A stretch of DNA of 64,000 bases from Eublepharis macularius (Eukaryota > Chordata > Lepidosauria > Squamata > Eublepharidae): contig NC_072791.1 in the NCBI RefSeq assembly GCF_028583425.1, positions 11,985,868 to 12,049,867 on the forward strand, in the 5' to 3' direction. Positions 56,934 to 64,000 of the stretch are shown piece after piece (positions within the stretch are counted from its first letter, which is position 1; every line of letters starts with the position of its first letter). Below the pieces are notes generated by a model. It was not told the DNA's origin and ran no database searches. It was given only the letters and a program-made list of their open reading frames with translations. The translations under genes and the position numbers were made by a program.

Positions 56934-58190
56934 TTGAGTGGGCAGTGGAGGAACAGCTGCAGAGATTCCTGAAGGACACCTCAGCCTTGGATTCTTTCCA
57001 GTCCGGTTTCCACCCAGGTTGTGGGATGGAGACACTGCTGGTCACCCTCACAGACAATCTTTGCAGACACCTGGATCGAGGTGGATTGGCACTGCTGATA
57101 TTATTAGATCTCTTGGCAGCATTTGATATGGTCGATCACAATCTTTTGACCACTGTCTTACTGACATGGGAATAGGAGGGATGGCCTTCCAGTGGCTTGT
57201 CTCTTTTCTCCATGATTGGGAACAGAGGGGAGCATTGGGGGAGAAGTTGTGGTGTGCCACAGGGGGCAATACTCTTCCTGTTATTGTTTAATATCTGTAT
57301 GTGCCCCCTCACCCAGTTGGTGTGAAGTTTTGGACTTGGGTGTCACCAATATGCTGATGACACCCAGTTATATATGTTGATGGATGGTCATCCTGACTCA
57401 GCCCCAGATGTCTTGGAGCATGCTTTAGAAGCCGTGACTGGATGGTTGAAGCAGAGTCAGCTGAAACTGAATCCCACAAAGATGGAGGTCCTGTACTTGA
57501 GTTGCAGGTGCGTGGATTTAGGACTCCGGCTTCCAGCCCTCGATGGGATGTCTGTCACTTACGCCAGTTCTGAGGATCAGGAGCCTGGGGATGATCCTAG
57601 ATGCCTCCTTGAAAATGGAGGCTCAGGTTGCAGTGGTTGCCAGGTCTTCCTTTTACCATCTTTAACAGAACAGGCAGCTTGTCCCCTATTTTTCGACCCC
57701 TGATTTAACTACAGTGATTTGGGCCACGGTCACCTCTAAGTTAGATTACTGTAAGGCGCTCAACACAGGGCTTCCCTTGAGTCTGATCCAGTGATTGCAG
57801 CTGGCTCAAAATGCAGTGGCACCTGTCATCACCAGAGTGCAGAGTGGTACACATATCACACCGGTATTGCATCAGCTGCATTGGCTGCCAGTGGAGTACC
57901 GAATCAGATTGGTATTAACCTATAAAGCCCTATGCGAACTGGGACCAGTGTATCTGTGGGACCGCCTCTCCCCATATGTGCCCCAGAGGATGCTCCGATC
58001 AGGGGATAAACAACTATTGGTGGTCCCTGGCCCCAGGGAGGCCCACCTAGTCTCGTCCAGAGACAGGGCCTTTTTGGTCCTGGCTCCAACCTGGTGGAAC
58101 TCTAATAAGACCAGGGCCTGGCAGGATTTACTATCCTTCCACCAGGCCTACAAGACGGAGATGTTCCACCAGGTGTATGGTTGAGGTTGA
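56934..58190 (+). mobile_element. L2/CR1-like LINE ORF2, RT domain, 5'-truncated
   Basis: Reads QRFLKDTSALDSFQSGFHPGCGMETLLVTL, LLILLDLLAAFDMVDHNLL, GLGCHQYADDTQLY (catalytic YADD present), LKLNPTKMEVLYLS, then the C-terminal segment to FHQAYKTEMFHQVYG. Same family as 20915-22050. Stops and frameshifts at several places (for example 57172, 57330, 57700-57795). Confidence 0.85.
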
Positions 58191-58195
58191 ATAGA

Positions 58196-58333
58196 GGAGG
58201 CAACATGCACTCAGAGCAGTTTACAAAGTATGTTATTATTATCCCCACAACAATCCCCCAGCTGGCTTCCAATGGAGGAGTGGTTCTCCAGATTAGAGTC
58301 CGGCCGCTCATAACCACTACACCAAACTGGTGA
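58196..58333 (-). mobile_element. tRNA-derived SINE (Sauria-like), reverse, partial
   Basis: Minus strand: CAGTTTGGTGTAGTGGTTATGAGCGG head to GTAAACTGCTCTGAGTGC; the middle is shortened. Confidence 0.7.
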
Positions 58334-58339
58334 GCAGGA

Positions 58340-58600
58340 TTTGTCCTCTCCTGCTCTGGAGGGCAACCCTAGATCTATTGGGTGGGTGGTTTTCGTTGAC
58401 CATTAGCAGATACTTCCTACAAGTTAAGAGCGGTTCAGCAATAGAACTGAAGGGTGGTGAGATCTTTGGAGATCTTCAGGCAGAGGATAGACAGCCACCA
58501 ATTGGGGATTCCCCAGATTTGACTCTGAAAAGCTTACACTCTGAAAATCTTGCTGGTCTCTAAAGTGCCACTGGATTCAAATCCTGCTGTAGGACATTGA
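58340..58600 (+). mobile_element. CR1-like 3' fragment and retroposon piece
   Basis: 58375-58520 matches 28555-28700. 58530-58600 matches the retroposon at 53863-53926 in reverse sense. Confidence 0.5.
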
Positions 58601-58969
58601 ATGAACAAATATAATTGGAAAGGATGTGGAAACTTCCCAGTAGCATCATAACTACATCAACAGTTAGCAGTCTCTAGTCGAATAGCCTATAGTTCCTGTC
58701 CCTTTACTAGGCGTGTCTCTTAGCCCTATTACATGAATAAAAAAGCCCCCTGAGTAATTCACTTTTGCATAGTTAGCAGACAGCCAGCAGAGTGAGGCCA
58801 TTCCACAAAGTAGGAGCTACCACAGAGAAAGACCTGAATTCAAATCTTCATTCACTTTAGTCACACTTTCTCAACATTGGCCTACTCACATGATTGATAG
58901 GGAGATAAAATGGGATTATCCCCATGTATGCTGCCCTGAGGTTTTTGAAGACAGAAATAACAACAACAA
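58601..58969. other. Intergenic, no gene recognised
   Basis: Partly reminiscent of 8040-8150 (CCCTTTAC..., ATTCACTTTTGCAT). No coding or RNA signal. Confidence 0.35.
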
Positions 58970-59184
58970 TAATCTCAAAATTTTTTGCAATTTACATGGA
59001 AAAACAGCAGCTTTCTGACACAATATCTACAGAATTGCAAAAGTCAGCGTTACTTGGAACAGTGTACATATTACACCAATACCTGGCTGATACTTAGGTC
59101 TCTGGTGGAAACTTGTATCAGTTCAGCAAGGCCAAACGATAACATGTGATCTTTATTTATTATTGATTGTGTTGCATGTAATTC

Positions 59185-59225
<41 letters not shown>
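58970..59225 (+). mobile_element. R4-like LINE 3' end with (AAT)n
   Basis: 58985-59190 matches 1205-1394 (GGTGGAAACTTGTATCAG). It ends in a (AAT)n microsatellite at 59185-59224. Confidence 0.55.
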
Positions 59226-59226
<1 letters not shown>

Positions 59227-59339
59227 CAGAATGGAATACCACTATAACCACGCTGTACCTGTCTGTAGCACTCTGTACCTCTCTGTAACAACCTATTCAC
59301 TTTCCCCATCATCCTGACCATAACGTAAGCACATATCAA

Positions 59340-59945
59340 GTCCATCTAGTCCCACATGGGCTGATCTAAGGTTTATACCCAGAGGGGAAGTCCTTCGGAT
59401 CAGTGGGCCCCAGAACATGAAGGGCTTTAAAGGAAACAACCAGCACCTTGAATTGAACCCAAAACCAAATCGGTGACCAGACCATTCTTTTTGACATTGG
59501 AATTATGAGATCCTTTACTTCAATTTGGTTGTGATGGAACTGGGATACATGCTTATCTGGCTTCTCACCCTGAGAGAGGAAACCCACAGAAGCAAATGTT
59601 ATACAGAGATGCATGGTTTGTTTATTTATTTACATTATGTATTGCCCAACTTTCTCACTTGGACTCAAGGCAGCTTACACAGTGTAAGGCAATACGATCA
59701 ATGGCTAGGACATTCAATAAACAATGTTATGTGCCGTCAAGTTGCCTCCAACGTATGGTGACCCTACAAATGAAAGACCTCCAAAACATCCTATCGTTAA
59801 CAGACTTGCTCAGATCTTGCAAACTGGAGGGCGTCGCTTCTTTTATTGAGCCAAGCCATCTCATTTTAGGTCTTCCTCTTTTCCTACTCTACTTTTCCTA
59901 GCATTATTTCCTAGCAGAGAGTCTTGAACATAATATTCAAATGTT
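59340..59945. mobile_element. Patchwork: LINE fragment (-), LINE tail (-), dispersed repeat (+)
   Basis: 59340-59600 is the reverse of 26590-26830. 59620-59722 is the reversed LINE tail. 59725-59905 matches 31905-32085. Confidence 0.6.
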
Positions 59946-60819
59946 GTATAGTGATTGTGTTCTAGATCATCTATGTAAAGGGTATGTTAATTTTCCCCCA
60001 GTGTAATGAGTATTTTTGTTTTTCTTTATCTTTTTCCCCTGCATCTCCTCTGTGTGTGTATATGTATATATACACATATATATAATGTATATAAAATATA
60101 TTTAAAAAAACAATAAATATTGTATAATAAAACTTGGAGTAGATCTGAGAGATTTTATAGCAAAGATCACAGCTAATAACAAATTCCCGAAACTTTTGGG
60201 ACTCAACAAATGCCGAAAGACTGGAAAAAATGATGCCATCGGATGAAGGGAGGTCATTGGTCGAAGGGATCGTTGACTCTCAAAAACTTTTATCCTGGAA
60301 ACTCTCACCCAAATTGCTATACATATGGAGACCGTGTAACAAGCGAAGGCTTAGTGGCTTCACTGGCCTAGAACAAATACATCTATTTAAGGGTATTTAA
60401 AAGCAATATTTTTTGGAACTTTAATCTGTGTATACCAAGGTCAGATCCAGCCCAGAATTCAGAATAACGAAGAGGTATACACATTCTTAAAATGAAAGGG
60501 GTTTTTGAGATAATATAAGCCAAATTAAACAACTGTTACAAGAATGAGACTCCATTTTCTAGCCCTAAGCCCAAGTTAGAACCAAAATGGGGGCCAAAAC
60601 TGGGCCCCCATGATAAGAGTATCACAGGGGTACAAAATCTAGTTAGTTTTTAAGGTGCCACTGGGCTCTGTTCTAGTACAGACCAACATGGCTGCCCACC
60701 TGAAAGAACGATTTCTTGTGCTTTTGATAGTTGGGTAGGGGAGGTGCAGAGGGTGCAGAGAGCCTCCCACCCAACCCTAGGGAACTTCCTTCACATCAGC
60801 AGAAGCGGCACTTGCAGCC
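59946..60819. other. AT-rich intergenic; one retroposon piece
   Basis: (TATA)n-like tract at 60058-60100. 60625-60705 is a minus copy of the retroposon at 53039-53926. No gene. Confidence 0.4.
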
Positions 60820-61025
60820 GGGAAGGGCCGTGGCTCAGTGGAAGAGAGACTGCTGGGCAGGCAGGAGGTCCTGGTTCAAACCCTGGCACATCTCCAGTTA
60901 AAAAGATCAGGCTGTAAGTGATGTGAAAGACGTCTGACTGAGGACCTAGAGAGCTGCTGCCAGTCTGAGTAGACAACACTGACCTTGAAGGATCAGTGTC
61001 TGATTCAATACAAAGAAGCTTCATG
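60820..61025 (+). mobile_element. tRNA-derived SINE (second family)
   Basis: CGTGGCTCAGTGGAAGAGAG (A box), GGTTCAAACCC (B box), GAGAGCTGCTGCCAGTCTGAG body and a TACAAAGAAGCTTCATGTG end. Not a functional tRNA gene: no cloverleaf closure. Confidence 0.75.
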
Positions 61026-61398
61026 TGTGTTCATGAGGACTAGATGAATATGGAATGCAATCCAGCAGGACACCTTGGAATTCTGTCCTGAAGCACAACA
61101 ATTGCAGCACAGGTGGATTGCCCAAAGGAAAACACAGGTGATCAGATGTTATGGCAGCTCTGTTGTTTTGTGCTAAACTGCTTTCACCACATATCCAGAA
61201 GTAGCAAATCAATTCTCCAAATAGTTCAATAAATTATTTCCTAATCAATGGGGAAATCAGAGTATGACAACAGGTGTCCAAAAGAAGCCTGGCGATGATC
61301 ACGTCATGGAAGAGAAAGCTGGTACACTGAAACTTCCAGAAGGAAAAGTGAAATACAATGCCCTGGAAAAGGAACAGAGACTGTAGATTAGACCAGAC

Positions 61399-62056
61399 TA
61401 GAGATGGGTATGAACAGAAAAAAAACCCAAACATGATGTTCGTTGCCATCCACAAACAGGGACTCACGAACATGGCCCTGTTCACGAACATGTTTGTGGT
61501 TGGCTGTTCGTGGGGGCCAGCAGGCTCTCCTCCAGCCATCATCCAAGTCAAGATCCTCACCTGAGCAGGCACCAGGAAAGGTACCAATAATAAGTAATAG
61601 CTTGGCCCAGGGCCTGGCAGCAGCCCTGGAACTTGAAGGGGTAGATCCCTATCCCACCACACACAAAGAAAAGTCAAGCTCCAATGCACTCTCTCAAAAT
61701 GCCAACAGCAACTGTCTCTCCATCTCCACTGTCTGCAGAACCAGAGCTGGGAGCCCCCCTCCCCCCTGCTCTTTGTTCCCTTGCAACAAATTTGGAGCTC
61801 CACACTTGAAAGGAAGACCTGCCTATCAAGCTAAATTGTGCTTAGATTGGGGTTTCCAGGGCAACAGCAGGAGTTCAGACAGAGTTCAGACAATCGGTGC
61901 CAGACTGTCTGGCTTGACCAACAGCAATGAACAGCGACAAACGAGGCTTGCAACAACCACCTGGTCATTTAGGAAGGCGCCTCATGAACAGCTTGTTTGT
62001 GAACAGCAGATTGGGCTGTTCGTGGCTTTTTTTTGTTCCTATTGTGCCCATCTCTA
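61399..62056 (+). mobile_element. hAT-type non-autonomous element, complete ends
   Basis: 658 bp with terminal inverted repeats TAGAGATGGG at both ends and a perfect 8-bp target duplication GACCAGAC (61391-61398, 62057-62064). Subterminal repeats of GAACA/TGTTC type flank both ends (for example TTCACGAACATG at about 61480 and its inverted relatives). No transposase ORF; mobilised in trans. Confidence 0.85.
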
Positions 62057-62099
62057 GACCAGACTACTGGGTACTGTCTGTTGGTGCAGATATGCTCCT

Positions 62100-62209
62100 A
62101 CTGTATAGTTTCCACATCATTCAAGCTGTCATCTTTAATTACTCTTCCTTTGTTTCAGCAATGTTTCACCTCTGTGTTTGGAATTACATAATCCATACCC
62201 AACTGTACT

Positions 62210-62251
<42 letters not shown>

Positions 62252-62340
62252 CTACTACGCTATGTTGATCATATTGAAATACATGGTGCAGTCCACCTTG
62301 AGTCTTAGTGAGAAAGGTGGCCTATAAATAAAATAAATAG
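62100..62340 (+). mobile_element. LINE 3' tail with internal (AAT)n
   Basis: TTTGTTTCAGCAATGTTTCACC... , (TAA)n at 62213-62251, then CAGTCCACCTTGAGTCTTAG and an (AAATA) end. Confidence 0.6.
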
Positions 62341-62980
62341 GTTCCACCAATAACCTTTTTATTGTGCAACCAATCCCATGTAAGGCATGTCTACAGCATT
62401 CCACTTTGCATTTTATTTCCACCACAATCTACATACCTTCTCAGTATAAATGTTCTTCCAGAAACCCCAGTGCTTTGCAGCAGTTTTTCCTCAGACTCCC
62501 TGCTGTTGCCTCCACATACCAGTGTGGAAATGTGGGGAGATGTGAGGTCTTCCATCTGCTCCCCAACTCCCCTTTTGCAACTCCTTACATCAGAAGCTTT
62601 GGGACTTCCACTGCAAGAAAAGTTGGTTATTTTCATATTTACCCCTTTTTTAGACTGGAGAGTTTTGTTAGGATTTATTAGGCATAAGATTGGCTGTAGT
62701 ATTGTACATGTGCATGCATGTTCATGTTATTGCATCTACACTAATTTTTCATTGCGCTGTAAATAAACCATTGTTATTTGTCCCAGTGAAATTCTTTTCT
62801 ATTCTGTTTGTTCCAGTTAAATTCTGTCTGCTTGCATTTAGTGCAAATTTGACCCCCCCCCTTCCCTTATCCACAGAAACAGTGCTCTTTAACATGGAAC
62901 AGAAAAACACAACAACACAAACAAGAAATAAAGGGTCAGCATAAGCTGGCCACAACCCCCTGCGCCTTCCTGGCAACCAC
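62341..62980. other. Intergenic, no gene recognised
   Basis: ORFs of 80-134 codons occur on both strands but have no recognisable domain and overlap each other. Confidence 0.35.
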
Positions 62981-64000
62981 CACGTAATACGGTGGAGGGT
63001 AGAGAGCACTGAAGCTCAAGTATCAGAGGGTAACTTTTCTGGAGGCATCTTGGTTCTACTGGTGATACAAAAGTATTTTTGGGGTAGTAATCTAGGATCT
63101 TGGATTGACTCTCTTCCATCTCTCGGTTCTTCTTGGGGGTCTAGGCTCTTTCTGGACGTGTCCTGTAGTCGCAGATTGGTCAATTGTAAGGTTCAGAGAG
63201 TCTAGCAATGTATGTCCTTCTTCCATATCTTTCGCAAAATGTAGATTTCCTTCATGGAGAACGGAGGGTTTAGAAGATGCTCCTACCCATCTGTATTTTA
63301 AATTTGCTTTCGTGAGTGTGGTAGTGATTGGTTTAAGGTCTCTACACATTTTGAGTATTTCTACTGGTAGGTCGGGAAATACCTGGATTTCTTTATCCTT
63401 GTAGATTAGATGCTCACGATTTCGGGCTTCTTTCAAGATTTTTTCTTTGGTTCTCAGGTCTCGAAAGATAACCAAAGTATCTCTCGGGAAACGAAGTTTG
63501 TTTGCTTTACTGGAGCCCAGCCTATAAGCTGTGTCAGCGCTTGGCGCAATTCCCTCCTCAAGCTTAAGAGTTTCGGCCAGCTAGGAAGTTATGAATGTAG
63601 GGAGATCTACATTTTCCTCCTCGTTTTCAGGAAAGCCCCTCAGCTTCAAGTGTCTAGCTTTTAGCTTTGTCTCCAGTTCAAGCACCTTCACAAAGCCTCT
63701 TCTACTAGCTGGGTTCTCCAGTTCAAGCACCTTCACAAAGCCTCTTCCACTAGCTGGGTTTGATTCAGGTCTTCCTGTAAACTGAGCCCAAGTTCAAGGG
63801 CCTTATCAGCTGTCTGTGCAATAGCAGATCTAGAATCATTGATTTCTTTAAGCTGTTTCATTACGGGTTCCAAGCCATTCTGTATTTTATGTTAACTGTT
63901 CTGATAGAGGCGAAAATATTAGCTTCCAGTTTTTGTATAGAGTCAGTAAACTCCTGCCTTGTTAATGTAGCCGCACCATCTTCCCGCTCCGCCATTTTAC
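62981..64000 (-). mobile_element. L1 LINE ORF1 (cut by window end)
   Basis: ORF1 begins at 63995 (MAEREDGAATLTRQEFTDSIQKLEANIF), followed by a coiled-coil region. The ORF1p C-terminal domain at 63475-63092 reads VIFRDLRTKEKILKEARNREHLIYKDKEIQVFPDLPVEIL. Frame changes and a short tandem duplication (63671-63710 repeated at 63715-63758) show decay. The 5' end lies beyond the window. Confidence 0.8.

Noticed and set aside
60820-60905. Possible tRNA gene (A and B boxes)
   Set aside because: No cloverleaf beyond the boxes, and the sequence continues as a dispersed SINE with a relative at 25289-25462.
62362-62766. 134-codon ORF near the right end as a gene
   Set aside because: No recognisable domain, splice context or conservation visible; overlaps equally long ORFs in other frames.

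Overview
The window looks like a piece of a squamate reptile (lizard or gecko type) nuclear genome. The evidence is a cluster of spliced SCAN-KRAB-C2H2 zinc-finger genes embedded in a dense mix of CR1-type, L2-like and L1-type LINEs, R4-like LINE tails, tRNA-derived SINEs resembling the Sauria family, hAT-type short elements, a Harbinger relic, a Penelope-like palindrome, and a few LTR fossils. There are no bacterial, organellar or CRISPR features.

Genes. Three complete SCAN-KRAB-zinc-finger genes can be assembled exon by exon, and splice phases agree at every junction. Gene A (+) has coding exons at 10111-10521, 10680-10722, 11506-11585, 11842-11968 and 15291-16993 (787 residues, 18 fingers). 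Gene B (-) has 41124-40711, 40549-40507, 39044-38965, 38772-38646 and 35409-34172 (633 residues, 13 fingers). Gene C (+) has 48436-48849, 49009-49051, 52214-52293, 52554-52680 and 55912-56804 (518 residues, 9 fingers). Each also has a non-coding first exon several kb upstream. Partial copies of the same unit survive: an orphan linker exon at 6085-6164 (copy D, closest to gene A), and a 5'-end-only copy (C') at 42787-44260. A and B are convergent. B and C'/C are divergent, with two first exons head to head across about 280 bp. The expected role of all three is sequence-specific DNA binding in the nucleus; the KRAB boxes carry an unusual MEE/MED where TRIM28-binding boxes have MLE.

Layout. 1-2.3 kb: copia fossil, LINE/SINE patchwork. 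2.3-4.5 kb: segmental repeat plus Harbinger relic, with a second copy at 23.3-26.3 kb. 4.8-6.2 kb: copy D, split by an L1. 7.4-17.2 kb: gene A. 17.5-34.1 kb: repeat-rich gap with L1, hAT-like minisatellite and LINEs. 34.2-42.7 kb: gene B. 42.7-56.9 kb: C' relic and gene C. 56.9-64 kb: LINEs, SINEs, a complete-looking hAT short element and the 5' part of an L1.

Limits. Without tools, repeat family names below clade level are recalled resemblance rather than search results. Divergences are judged by eye, and expression cannot be assessed.
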